A stretch of 37,468 bases of DNA from UBA11524 sp963642705. GTDB taxonomy: Bacteria; Bacillota; Clostridia; Christensenellales; Aristaeellaceae. Where the stretch lies: positions 1-37,468 of the forward strand of contig CAVIHU010000017.1 of the NCBI GenBank assembly GCA_963642705.1, in the 5' to 3' direction. Shown in pieces: positions 16,479 through 24,409 of the stretch. The position numbers were made by a program, and so were the translations under genes. The first letter of the stretch is position 1, and each line of letters begins with the position of its first letter. The notes below the pieces were generated by a model. It ran no database searches. It was not told where the DNA came from and saw only the letters and a list, made by a program, of their open reading frames with translations.

Positions 16479-17447
16479 TTAATGACTATACTTTTGCTTC
16501 TTAGCAAGTGAGTAAACTTTTTTGTATCCATTCGGTGATAATTTACAAAAAAGCAATTGCAGCTTAACGGCGGTTGGCAATTCCTTTGAATGCAGCAGTA
16601 TCCGCCATTTCCCGCCCAGCGCTGTCATGATATTTTTTCGTACAGTAGAATACTGTTCGCTTTGCATTGCTCTATGTAGCAAAGCATTAGACTCCAGAGC
16701 CAGTCTGATATAGGCTGCATTGATAATGCGGGGGTACTTGGCCTTAACAAATTGAATGATTTCATTCGCACCAGTTAAAGAGTCCATATGGCGAATACTG
16801 AAATTTGCCGTAAGAATGCTACCATTCCGAATAACATAATGGTAGTGGAAGCCTTGGGCAATAGCGACCTTTGTTCCTTGATTCAACAGAAGATATGTCG
16901 TAAAAATATCTTCATGCAGCTTACCGACAGGGAAAGGCGTGCTAAGCAAAAAGGCTTTGGGGTACAGCTTGCCAACGGCGAAAATACCAATCTCTTTTCC
17001 GATTAACATGCGTTCAAGCGCATCTTCTGGTGCTAATGCATGCTCTACAGAACTTTCAATGGTATTCAGTAGTTTGCCTCTTTCCGTTTCTCGCCGAACT
17101 CCTTGTATCGCAATATCCGCTCCATACTTCACGTGCAGCTTCCACAAACTTTCCAGATATTCAGGATCCACATAATCATCCGAATCCACAAATACCACAT
17201 AATCAGCAGAGGCGTGCTGTACGCCGTAATTCCGAGCATCAGACAAACCACCGTTTGCTTTGTGCAAGGCTATAATGTTAGCATACTTTGCAGCGTATGC
17301 GTCACAAATTGCAGGGCATCCATCCGGCGAACCGTCGTCAACAAGAATCACTTCATAATTTGAAATCGTCTGGTTAAGGACGCTGTCAACGCACTTTTTC
17401 AAATATGGTTCTACTTTGTATACCGGGATGACAACACTTATATCCAT
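16479..17447 (-). CDS. Family 2 glycosyltransferase
   Basis: This 322-residue GT-A fold enzyme begins M-D-I-S-V-V-I-P-V-Y. It has the D-D-G of the nucleotide-binding site (37-39), G-L-S-D-A-R-N (67-73) and the metal-binding D-S-D-D (88-91). These are standard for family 2 enzymes building capsule repeat units in the cytoplasm. I place the start at 17447 because GAGGAG lies seven bases upstream; an in-frame ATG eight codons earlier overlaps the previous gene. Specificity cannot be deduced. It marks the change from GC-rich (upstream) to AT-rich (downstream) genes of the operon. Confidence 0.9.
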   Translation of the reverse strand: MDISVVIPVYKVEPYLKKCVDSVLNQTISNYEVILVDDGSPDGCPAICDAYAAKYANIIALHKANGGLSDARNYGVQHASADYVVFVDSDDYVDPEYLESLWKLHVKYGADIAIQGVRRETERGKLLNTIESSVEHALAPEDALERMLIGKEIGIFAVGKLYPKAFLLSTPFPVGKLHEDIFTTYLLLNQGTKVAIAQGFHYHYVIRNGSILTANFSIRHMDSLTGANEIIQFVKAKYPRIINAAYIRLALESNALLHRAMQSEQYSTVRKNIMTALGGKWRILLHSKELPTAVKLQLLFCKLSPNGYKKVYSLAKKQKYSH

Positions 17448-17461
17448 GGGATGCTCCTCGC

Positions 17462-18487
17462 CTATGCCCAATCCTCAATCATTCTCCGATACGCCTCTTC
17501 CATTCCGACCTGTGCCGTCCAGCCAAGCCCACACATCTTGCTTGCATTAAGCCTAAGCTTCGTATCTGCCGCATAGCCGAAATGAGCGTTTTCCGGAATG
17601 TCGATGACTGCATTGATTGTTCCATCCGCAACTTTCTCGGCAACCAGATGCGCCATGTCGAGAATGCGCATGCTGCTTGCCTCGTTCGCGACCGTGTAGC
17701 AGTCGCCGCTTGTACCTTTTGCCATCACGGTAAAAATCGCAGATGCCGCATCCGCCGTGTACACGTAATTGCCGCACGACTGACCTGCCGTGTGCAGGAC
17801 AATGTCCGTACCGTTCACGACGCTTCTTGCGAACTGTGCATACACGCGCGTGTCATCCGCTGCAACGCCTGCTCCGAACGTTTGCGCAAGGCGGACAGTT
17901 GCGACATTCAGCCCAAACTCCGCGTAATAGCAGGCGCACATGTTTTCCACCATCCGCTTGCTTTCCGGGTAACAGCTGCGAGGTTTTCGCAAATCGATAT
18001 AACCGAGCATCTCTTCGCTGACACGTTCCTCGCTGTCTACCTCGCCGAACGCCTCCATCGAGGACACGAAAATCATCTTCTCGACCGACTTTTCACATGC
18101 GAAATCAAGTACGTTTTTCGAGCCGCTCAGCGTTGTCCATAACGTTTCCACAGGACGCTCGACCATGTTCTTCGAGCGTGTTTCGCTCGCCGCGTGGATG
18201 ATGTAGTCGACCGCACCGTCATACGAAATCGGCTTGGTAATGTCGCCGACACAGTAGATGATGCCCTCGAATCCGCTGAAGACTCGCTCCGCCTTTGCCG
18301 GATTTCGAATCTGCGCAATCACATAATTTTGCAGTGAATAGCGATCGTTGGCTCGCAAAAGTGCCTTCACGAGAATCGACCCGACAAGCCCTGTTGCGCC
18401 GGTGATGAGGAACGTTTTCCGGCTGAAGCCGAGGTCAGCAATTGACTTTGCGATTCTGTCCAAATCCTCATCGAATACGCTGCTCAT
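17462..18487 (-). CDS. NAD-dependent epimerase/dehydratase (extended SDR)
   Basis: This 341-residue protein has a Rossmann fold with G-A-T-G-L-V-G (30-36) and the catalytic Y-x-x-x-K as Y173-P-E-S-K177, with S-S at 142-143. A H-A-A-S-E-T segment near residue 98 fits extended SDR enzymes acting on nucleotide sugars. It starts three bases after the cytidylyltransferase gene, so the two are probably made together. Similar nucleotidyltransferase-reductase pairs make CDP-activated polyols for pneumococcal capsules. I infer a role in making or reducing a CDP-linked or phosphorylated sugar; epimerisation of a UDP-sugar is an alternative. Confidence 0.82.
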   Translation of the reverse strand: MSSVFDEDLDRIAKSIADLGFSRKTFLITGATGLVGSILVKALLRANDRYSLQNYVIAQIRNPAKAERVFSGFEGIIYCVGDITKPISYDGAVDYIIHAASETRSKNMVERPVETLWTTLSGSKNVLDFACEKSVEKMIFVSSMEAFGEVDSEERVSEEMLGYIDLRKPRSCYPESKRMVENMCACYYAEFGLNVATVRLAQTFGAGVAADDTRVYAQFARSVVNGTDIVLHTAGQSCGNYVYTADAASAIFTVMAKGTSGDCYTVANEASSMRILDMAHLVAEKVADGTINAVIDIPENAHFGYAADTKLRLNASKMCGLGWTAQVGMEEAYRRMIEDWA

Positions 18488-18490
18488 CGC

Positions 18491-19216
18491 TCAGTCACCG
18501 CCATTCATCTGCTCATTTTCGCGGACATCGTACAAAGCCCGAAACGTATAAAAATCATCTGGCGTGGTGATTTTCATGTTCTCCTGTGGCCCAATTACCA
18601 CCGAAACACTTTTGCCGTATGCTCGCATCATCGAGCACGAATCGACCATGTTCGTTTGCCCATCTGCCTTCGCCTGACGGTGCAGTGCAAGAATATCCCT
18701 CAGCCAGAAGCTTTGCGGAGCTTGAGCTATCCGGCATGCCGAGCGATTTGGAACGCCGCATACCTTTGCGCTCTCATCGACCAGAATCACGGTTTCCGTC
18801 GCCATCTTGCATGTAATCGCTGAGCCGTTTGCCTTGACAGACGCGATGTTGTCCGAAATCGTCTGCGCATTAATCAGCGGACGCACACCGTCATGAATCA
18901 GCACGATGTTGTCATCCGTGCCGTAAATATCCTCCGCAGCACACAGCCCGTTGTAGATGGACAGTTGACCAGTCGCGCCGCCGGGCACGATTTTGCCGAT
19001 TTTGTCCAACCGATAGCGATATTTCATTTCTTCCATATACGGAATCCAGTCAGCGAGGCACACGACGATGATGCCGTCAATCTCCGGATGATACTCGAAC
19101 AGCTCAATCGTGTGTACGATAATCGGCTTGCCGTGCACGAGCAGGAACTGCTTCGGACGGTCTTTCGTGCTCATCCGCCTGCCGACACCGCCAGCGAAAA
19201 TGACTGCGATATTCAT
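18491..19216 (-). CDS. IspD/TarI-family cytidylyltransferase
   Basis: This 241-residue protein carries the IspD/TarI signature A-G-G-V-G-R-R-M followed by R-P-K-Q-F, the CTP-binding region, plus I-H-D-G-V-R-P near residue 105. Members activate methylerythritol phosphate (isoprenoids) or ribitol and similar alditol phosphates (teichoic acids, capsules). Its place in a capsule operon beside a CDP-glycerol phosphotransferase-like gene favours an alditol-phosphate cytidylyltransferase. The ribosome site GGAGG lies six bases before the ATG. A housekeeping IspD role is less likely here. Confidence 0.85.
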   Translation of the reverse strand: MNIAVIFAGGVGRRMSTKDRPKQFLLVHGKPIIVHTIELFEYHPEIDGIIVVCLADWIPYMEEMKYRYRLDKIGKIVPGGATGQLSIYNGLCAAEDIYGTDDNIVLIHDGVRPLINAQTISDNIASVKANGSAITCKMATETVILVDESAKVCGVPNRSACRIAQAPQSFWLRDILALHRQAKADGQTNMVDSCSMMRAYGKSVSVVIGPQENMKITTPDDFYTFRALYDVRENEQMNGGD

Positions 19217-19232
19217 TCCAATCCTCCGAATC

Positions 19233-20375
19233 CTAACGTTTCAGCAACTCGCAGATTCGATTCAAGCATGTTTCTGTGGCATTTTCTTCATGCTTCACAT
19301 ATTTAGCACAGTAATCGGCGCACTTTTTCGACTCTTCCGCATAGTTCATGCGCTTCAAATGCTGCAAAACCGCCTGCTCTGTATGCATGACACCGTTCGG
19401 AAACTCGTTTTCAAGGTCCATGAACAACCCATAATTTACCTTGTAATCATCGTAATCCGGTGCAAAGCAAATCATCGGTTTCTTGAGCAGACCGAAATCA
19501 AAAAACGCGCTCGAGTAGTCGGAAATCAACACATCTGCTGCAAGATACAGCTCATTCACGTCCTCATAATCGGACACGTCCAGCCAGAAATCGGCCGAAT
19601 TGCCGAGCACTGCCTTGTTCTTCGTGAAGTGATGCGCCCTGACCAGCATGCACGCCCGATTGCCCAGCATCTGCTCCCACAGCGCGCAATCCAACGTAGG
19701 CAACGTCCCTTCGCGCCATGTCGGCATGTACAAAATGGCAAGCTTGCCATCCGCGATGTCAAGCTGCTTCCGGATGCGCTGCCTGTCCGCATCGGTGAAT
19801 TGCATCAACTCATCCTCGCGCGGACGACCGCACCAGAGCATCGATTCCTCTGCCGCACCGAACCACTTGATGAACACATCGTGCGTGTACTGCCCATCGC
19901 AACAGAAAATGTCCACGCATGAAAAGTCGTAATCCTTCCGTCCGGCGATGGCATTGCCGCCTTTTTTCGGTCCCGTCCCATGCCATGTGTTCAGATAAAT
20001 GGTATCCTTTTTCTTGAAATGCAATCCGCGTTCGATGTTAACATCGGTGATCCAGATTTTCGCCCGGAGCGCTGTTTTGAAATATGCGAGCGAATCCATT
20101 CGCACGACATCGGCGCCCGTAACCGGATGCTTTTCCGGCTGCGAAAACGCCCATACATAATGGAATCCCTCGAAGCGCGGGTCGTTCCGCATCGCCTCAA
20201 ACAGAACGCGCGGGCTACCAGAAAACTGATCGCCGCTCATCGATGACAGCAGCACGAGCTTCTCGTCAAAGCCGGTGAAATGCCCCCACACGTTGAACAC
20301 GAAGCTCATCATGGCTCGATAAAGCGCCTGCACCCACGCGTAATGTTTGATTAAATATGCCAGCATGTCATGCAT
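19233..20375 (-). CDS. CDP-glycerol glycerophosphotransferase-family protein (TagB/TagF-like)
   Basis: This 380-residue enzyme matches the teichoic-acid phosphotransferase family, which moves glycerol- or ribitol-phosphate from CDP carriers onto an acceptor. N-T-W-H-G-T-G-P-K-K lies at 129-138, with the catalytic-region H132. Y-M-P-T-W-R lies near 216 and I-S-D-Y-S-S-A-F-F-D-F near 284. The donor is probably made by the cytidylyltransferase and SDR just downstream, giving the polymer phospho-alditol units. It has no predicted membrane segment and should act at the inner face of the membrane. The start at 20375 has GAGAGGT-like spacing; a second ATG three codons later is possible. Confidence 0.88.
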   Translation of the reverse strand: MHDMLAYLIKHYAWVQALYRAMMSFVFNVWGHFTGFDEKLVLLSSMSGDQFSGSPRVLFEAMRNDPRFEGFHYVWAFSQPEKHPVTGADVVRMDSLAYFKTALRAKIWITDVNIERGLHFKKKDTIYLNTWHGTGPKKGGNAIAGRKDYDFSCVDIFCCDGQYTHDVFIKWFGAAEESMLWCGRPREDELMQFTDADRQRIRKQLDIADGKLAILYMPTWREGTLPTLDCALWEQMLGNRACMLVRAHHFTKNKAVLGNSADFWLDVSDYEDVNELYLAADVLISDYSSAFFDFGLLKKPMICFAPDYDDYKVNYGLFMDLENEFPNGVMHTEQAVLQHLKRMNYAEESKKCADYCAKYVKHEENATETCLNRICELLKR

Positions 20376-20408
20376 GAATTGTTGACCTCTTCACACAGAA
20401 AGATTTGG

Positions 20409-21521
20409 TCACTCAGCCATCAGCCCCATCTCCTGAAACTGTCCCACCAATTCATCCAGATCGCTTCTCGCCGTCTCCTCGTCCACGTCGAATTCCGCAA
20501 TGACCAGCTTCAGCAAATCTTCCTTTGCGATGGGCTGCTTGAGCCGCTCGAAGATGAACGCTGCGACGTCGGTCAGGACAACCGCGCCGCCGAACTTGGC
20601 GACATTCGCGCCGGTGGGCATGACCATGTGCTCATCGCCGACATGGCGGAGGATGAAGCCTTCCTTGATTTGCATTTCTGACGCCTCTTTCTTGATTTTT
20701 TTCGGCGATTGAAACAGGATTTCGTGTGCTGCTTTCGCCTCCTCGGCTGTCGGGCCGCAGAAGAGACGATAGACCGGCACGCTTTCCGCCAGCTTGCGAA
20801 CATTCGCCATGGCAAGTACCGCCGTGTCCGCATCCCACATCGGGATGAACGCCTGACGAATCAGCACGGCATACGCCTGCTCTTCGCTGAGCTTGCGCAG
20901 CATGGTGAACGGCGCACGCCGAACCTCCAGAATCGCTTTGAGTGGACGCTCGACATTGCGGAAGATTTGCTCCTTGCCGTCCCACGGAACGCCGCAAGCC
21001 GTTGCGTTTCCTGTGTTCAGCCGAATCGCCGGACGATCGCCGCTGATCAATTCAGCCCCGAGCGCAGTTCGCCACGCGTCTGCACGGGTTGATTTGCCCA
21101 CACCGGAATCGCCCGTAAAGCAGACGGCTTGCCCGCCTGCCTCGATGCACGCCGCATGGAACGAGATTGTTCCGGCGTAGCAGAATCGGCATTCGATGGG
21201 CAGACGGAGTAGGCGCAGCTGCCTTTCCGGTGCAGCACGCAAGAAAGCATCGTCTGCTTTAAGCTCGCTGTAATTGCCGGATGCAAGCAGCTTCGCGCCA
21301 TTCGATGCCGTGCGATCTGCGAAAAGCCAAGCGCCATCTGCTGTTGAGCATACCGCAACGTCATCAGGCGACTGCTCTTTTTCGACAACATTTGACGCAG
21401 ACACAGCGGAAGCAGTCAGGCAAATATCTGCCTGCTGACTGTCTTCCTCAGTTGCAAATGCATCATTGGGGATATCGATGCTGCTTTTCAACGAGATGCC
21501 TGCGACTACATGCCTCATCAT
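20409..21521 (-). CDS. HPr-kinase-like protein fused to PqqD domain (RiPP cassette 1)
   Basis: This 370-residue protein has two parts. Residues about 100-275 resemble HPr kinase, with Walker A G-D-S-G-V-G-K-S-T (137-145), I-S-G-D-R-P-A-I-R-L (159-168) and C-G-V-P-W-D-G-K-E. Residues about 283-370 form a PqqD-like peptide-binding domain (RRE), with H-M-V-M-P-T-G-x-N-x-A-K-F. Such domains hold the leader of a precursor peptide for a partner enzyme; related kinases in lasso peptide clusters phosphorylate the peptide. The start overlaps the stop of the precursor gene (TGATG), so translation is coupled. An in-frame ATG at 20675, right at the domain junction, has an AGAGG-like site. The conserved E-C-R-F-C near residue 110 also appears in the second fusion. 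Phosphorylation of the peptide is inferred. Confidence 0.8.
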   Translation of the reverse strand: MMRHVVAGISLKSSIDIPNDAFATEEDSQQADICLTASAVSASNVVEKEQSPDDVAVCSTADGAWLFADRTASNGAKLLASGNYSELKADDAFLRAAPERQLRLLRLPIECRFCYAGTISFHAACIEAGGQAVCFTGDSGVGKSTRADAWRTALGAELISGDRPAIRLNTGNATACGVPWDGKEQIFRNVERPLKAILEVRRAPFTMLRKLSEEQAYAVLIRQAFIPMWDADTAVLAMANVRKLAESVPVYRLFCGPTAEEAKAAHEILFQSPKKIKKEASEMQIKEGFILRHVGDEHMVMPTGANVAKFGGAVVLTDVAAFIFERLKQPIAKEDLLKLVIAEFDVDEETARSDLDELVGQFQEMGLMAE

Positions 21522-21697
21522 TCCGGTTTCGTGGAGCCGATCCAGATGAACTCGTCATAGCACTTTGAGCAATCTTCCCACGGAATCAGTACAGTTGCTT
21601 TCGTCCAGCCCTGGTCACAGTATGACGAGGCTGCCATCACCTTATTAAATTGGAAGCTGATTTTCTTAGCGTTCGGCTTTGCGTAAGTCTTTTTCAT
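21518..21697 (-). CDS. RiPP precursor peptide 1 (59 residues)
   Basis: This small gene encodes 59 residues: a lysine-rich leader M-K-K-T-Y-A-K-P with Y5 and P8, then F15 and F17, then A23-S24, and a core with cysteines at 27, 43 and 46. The positions of Y5, P8, F15 and F17 match the two precursors at 27212 and 27733 without gaps, although cores differ. GGAGG lies eight bases before the ATG. Its stop overlaps the start of the HPrK-PqqD gene, and the radical SAM gene ends 16 bases upstream. The arrangement enzyme, peptide, RRE protein supports it being the substrate. The core is larger and more aromatic (W31, W40, W52) than those of the other pair. Confidence 0.8.
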   Translation of the reverse strand: MKKTYAKPNAKKISFQFNKVMAASSYCDQGWTKATVLIPWEDCSKCYDEFIWIGSTKPE

Positions 21698-21713
21698 GGG
21701 AATTTCCTCCTTT

Positions 21714-22874
21714 TTATGATTGAATCAGTTGTGCAAGTCCGCATTCCACAAGACGTTTTGCGCGCTGACACTGCCGCTTCGATGCATGACCAGGCGGCGC
21801 GTCTTGCGCATGAATCGCGGCGCATGACGGACATGTGCTGTTGTACTTGCAATCGGCACATTCCGCAGGAATCGGGATGCGCAGGACACCATCGTGGATT
21901 TTCCGCCATGCTGCTGAAAAGCCGTCTGTCAACGGATTCCCCCGGATGGCAAATTGCGTTGAGCAGGGTACCATTGTGCCGTCCCACTGGATCGTGAACG
22001 AATTCATACCAGCGCCGCAGCGGACGCCAAGCACCGTTTCCGTTGATTCCGGTGCGGGTTCAGGCAACGTCGACGGGTCTACAGGCATGATTTTCCTGCC
22101 ATTCAACGCTGCGCGAAGCGTGTACAGGCGGATGTAGTCATCAATGGTCATGTCAATGCTGTCATGCTCTCGCCCTGTACCGGGCTGCGGTGAAAACAGG
22201 CACGAGTTGATGTTGTATGGTACACCCAATGAGTGCACCAGCCGCAGCAGCCCTTCGCCGGCATCGGGCAAAAAGCGATTCGGTGTAATGGCAATGAACA
22301 ACGGCAGCTCCGCAGCCTGCACCAGCTTAATGTGGCTCAGTACCGTCTCGAACTGCCGAACACCGCAAACCTGCTCGTATTCGTCTTCGTTCGAGCCGTA
22401 CAGCGTGACCTGAATCATCGCCGGTGGATGCTCCTTGAAGAACTCGATGCGCTTTTCATTCAGCAAAATGCCGTTTGTCAGCACCGCCGTCCGAATGCCG
22501 AGTGATTCCAGATGCAGGTATATCTCGTCGAATCCGGGATACGTCAGGCACTCGCCGCCGGTCAGTGCTGCCTTCATCATGCCCGCCTGAGCCGCTTCAT
22601 CAATCAACCGAATCCACGTTTCTGTCGGCAGCAGATGACGTTCGCCGAGCTGGTTGCGCATCAGGTGCACGTAGCACATCTTGCAATTCAAATTGCACAG
22701 CGGCGTCAACTCGAACATGCCGTGATGAGGAACCGCATTTTTTCGCGTGTAATACGAAAAATACTCGTTGTAAAGCCGTTCTGTCGACTCCGCATCAAGT
22801 CCCTGCTCCTCAGCTTGCTGAAGAACTGCCATCAACCCACCGGAAAAGACGATTTTGTCCTCTCCATCCTGCAA
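21714..22874 (-). CDS. Radical SAM/SPASM peptide-modifying enzyme (RiPP cassette 1)
   Basis: This 386-residue enzyme has the radical SAM cluster motif C-N-L-N-C-K-M-C (C60, C64, C67), a G-G-E (about 107-109) for SAM binding, and a C-terminal SPASM region. That region carries C-G-A-G, V-P-C, C-A-D-C, C-P-S-C and a last C-Q cluster, enough for two extra iron-sulfur sites. SPASM enzymes make thioether, carbon-carbon or epimerised bonds in ribosomal peptides; the type here cannot be read. The likely start is TTG at 22874, with AAAGGTGG nine bases upstream; an ATG 14 codons later has a poor site. It immediately precedes precursor 1 and shares P-L-C-N-x-x-C-K-M-C-Y-V-H-L with the enzyme of cassette 2. 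Confidence 0.88.
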   Translation of the reverse strand: MQDGEDKIVFSGGLMAVLQQAEEQGLDAESTERLYNEYFSYYTRKNAVPHHGMFELTPLCNLNCKMCYVHLMRNQLGERHLLPTETWIRLIDEAAQAGMMKAALTGGECLTYPGFDEIYLHLESLGIRTAVLTNGILLNEKRIEFFKEHPPAMIQVTLYGSNEDEYEQVCGVRQFETVLSHIKLVQAAELPLFIAITPNRFLPDAGEGLLRLVHSLGVPYNINSCLFSPQPGTGREHDSIDMTIDDYIRLYTLRAALNGRKIMPVDPSTLPEPAPESTETVLGVRCGAGMNSFTIQWDGTMVPCSTQFAIRGNPLTDGFSAAWRKIHDGVLRIPIPAECADCKYNSTCPSCAAIHAQDAPPGHASKRQCQRAKRLVECGLAQLIQS

Positions 22875-22904
22875 TCGCCATCACCACCTTTCAAAAATCG
22901 TCAT

Positions 22905-24317
22905 TCACGGCTCGTTTTCTTCCAGCGAATCCGCATGTTTCCGCATTGCCGTCGCCGTAGATTTCTCGACTCCCTCTGTGCTTTCTTTGTCGAACAAAAT
23001 CCTGATGGTCGCAAAGATGATTTTGATGTCCTCAATCACACTCGCATGCGCGATGTACATCAAATCCATCTCCAGCTTGTCGTGCGGCTCGGTGTTATAC
23101 TTGCCATAAACCTGCGCGTAGCCGGTGATGCCCGCCTTTGCCTGAAGGCGGAGGCGAAATTCCGGCATCGTCTGCTCGTATTGTTCGGCGATTTCGGGGC
23201 GTTCGGGGCGTGGACCGACAATGCTCATGCTGCCGGCGAACACGTTGAAGAGCTGCGGCAGCTCGTCGATCCGGCAGGAGCGGATGAACCGCCCAACCGA
23301 CGTAATCCGGCTGTCGTTCGAACCGCTGGACAGCCGCGCAACGCCGTCCTTTTCCGCATCGGTGCGCATGGAACGAAACTTCAGGATGCGGAAGGTCTTG
23401 CCGTCCCTCGTCAAGCGTGTCTGCTTGTAGAGCACAGGACCGCCGTCCTGCGCCTTAATGGCAATCGCAACGCCAAGCATCAGCGGACTTGTCAGCAAAA
23501 TCAGCAGGGAGCTAATGAAAATGTCGAACGCACGCTTCGTCAGCACATATTCGGGCGACGGATTGAAGCTTTTGACGCTGAGCATCGGCAGGTGGAACAT
23601 GTGAACGCGCTCAGAGCCGCTCATGATCACGTCGCTGATGCACGGAACGATATACATCCGGATCTTGTTGGCAATGCAGTGCTTGAGCATTGCGTTGCGC
23701 CCGTTGACTGGCACGTTAACGAGGAAAACAGCGGCCATGCCGTCCAGTTCGCGCATGTCGGTGCAGTCCGAAGCGGCAATGCACTTGACCACATGGAACT
23801 TCCTCGACTCGGCAAGCTTCGTGTTCAGCTCTGTCCAATCGCCCGCCGTGCCATAGATGACAGCCGTCTTTCTGCCGCTAAAGTTGCGGAAATACCACGT
23901 GTGCGCGAATTTGCACCAGAGCAGACTCAGCAGCAATTGACCCGCGAGCGCCGCCAGCGCAGGCAACATGTACGGAAAGCTGCCGCTCAGCAGGCAAAGC
24001 GTGATGAACATGAAGCCATCCGCCATGAGGACACTCATCAGCTGCGAGATGAACATCTCCGAAATGCGGTCGATGGAGAGATGGAATGCATCGTAGACAC
24101 GCCCGAAGAAGCAGTAGAGCAGCACGAACATGGTGATGATGACCACGCTTCGAAGCGTTGACGGCATCAGCACGACGTGGCTGGCGTAGTACATCAGCCA
24201 GCACGCAACAAAGGGGATTGCCACCAGTATGACATTCAGGATTTTCACCAACCGGACAACCATCTCATGATAGAGACTGTCGCCTTGCCTGCTCCCCTGC
24301 TCTGCTTGCCTATCCAT
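22905..24317 (-). CDS. Undecaprenyl-phosphate sugar-phosphate transferase (initiating enzyme)
   Basis: This 470-residue protein starts polymer synthesis by transferring a sugar-1-phosphate to undecaprenyl phosphate. It has four N-terminal transmembrane helices (within about 20-140) and a Rossmann-like middle (about 145-260). The C-terminal transferase domain (about 275-470) has K-R-A-F-D-I, L-K-F-R-S-M-R, D-E-L-P-Q-L-F-N-V and S-I-V-G-P-R-P-E-R-P-E, the signature of WcaJ/WbaP-type enzymes. The start at 24317 was chosen because AAGGAG is seven bases upstream; the ATG two codons earlier lies too close. It sits between the two RiPP cassettes, direct evidence that those belong to the same EPS operon. 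Confidence 0.93.
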   Translation of the reverse strand: MDRQAEQGSRQGDSLYHEMVVRLVKILNVILVAIPFVACWLMYYASHVVLMPSTLRSVVIITMFVLLYCFFGRVYDAFHLSIDRISEMFISQLMSVLMADGFMFITLCLLSGSFPYMLPALAALAGQLLLSLLWCKFAHTWYFRNFSGRKTAVIYGTAGDWTELNTKLAESRKFHVVKCIAASDCTDMRELDGMAAVFLVNVPVNGRNAMLKHCIANKIRMYIVPCISDVIMSGSERVHMFHLPMLSVKSFNPSPEYVLTKRAFDIFISSLLILLTSPLMLGVAIAIKAQDGGPVLYKQTRLTRDGKTFRILKFRSMRTDAEKDGVARLSSGSNDSRITSVGRFIRSCRIDELPQLFNVFAGSMSIVGPRPERPEIAEQYEQTMPEFRLRLQAKAGITGYAQVYGKYNTEPHDKLEMDLMYIAHASVIEDIKIIFATIRILFDKESTEGVEKSTATAMRKHADSLEENEP

Positions 24318-24360
24318 ACGCATTCTCCTTGGGATATTGTAAAATACGATGAGAGAAACG

Positions 24361-24400
24361 GGACGAAGGTAAGAAAGGACGAAGATAAGAAAGGACGAAG
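24361..24400. repeat. 16-bp tandem repeat, 2.5 units
   Basis: GGACGAAGGTAAGAAA, GGACGAAGATAAGAAA and a partial GGACGAAG follow head to tail in the gap between the ABC exporter and sugar transferase genes. One base differs between the two full units. Purpose unknown; it lies in the leader of the sugar transferase gene. Confidence 0.85.
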
Positions 24401-24409
24401 TCCTCCACT

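Noticed and set aside
18491..19216. The cytidylyltransferase as housekeeping IspD
   Set aside because: Sequence alone cannot exclude it, but its tight pairing with an SDR and a CDP-glycerol-transferase-like gene in a capsule operon argues for alditol phosphate activation.
22512..24161. A 549-codon open frame on the plus strand
   Set aside because: It is the antisense shadow of the sugar transferase and radical SAM genes: no ribosome site, no domain, and composition rich in H, R and Q as expected of an antisense frame.
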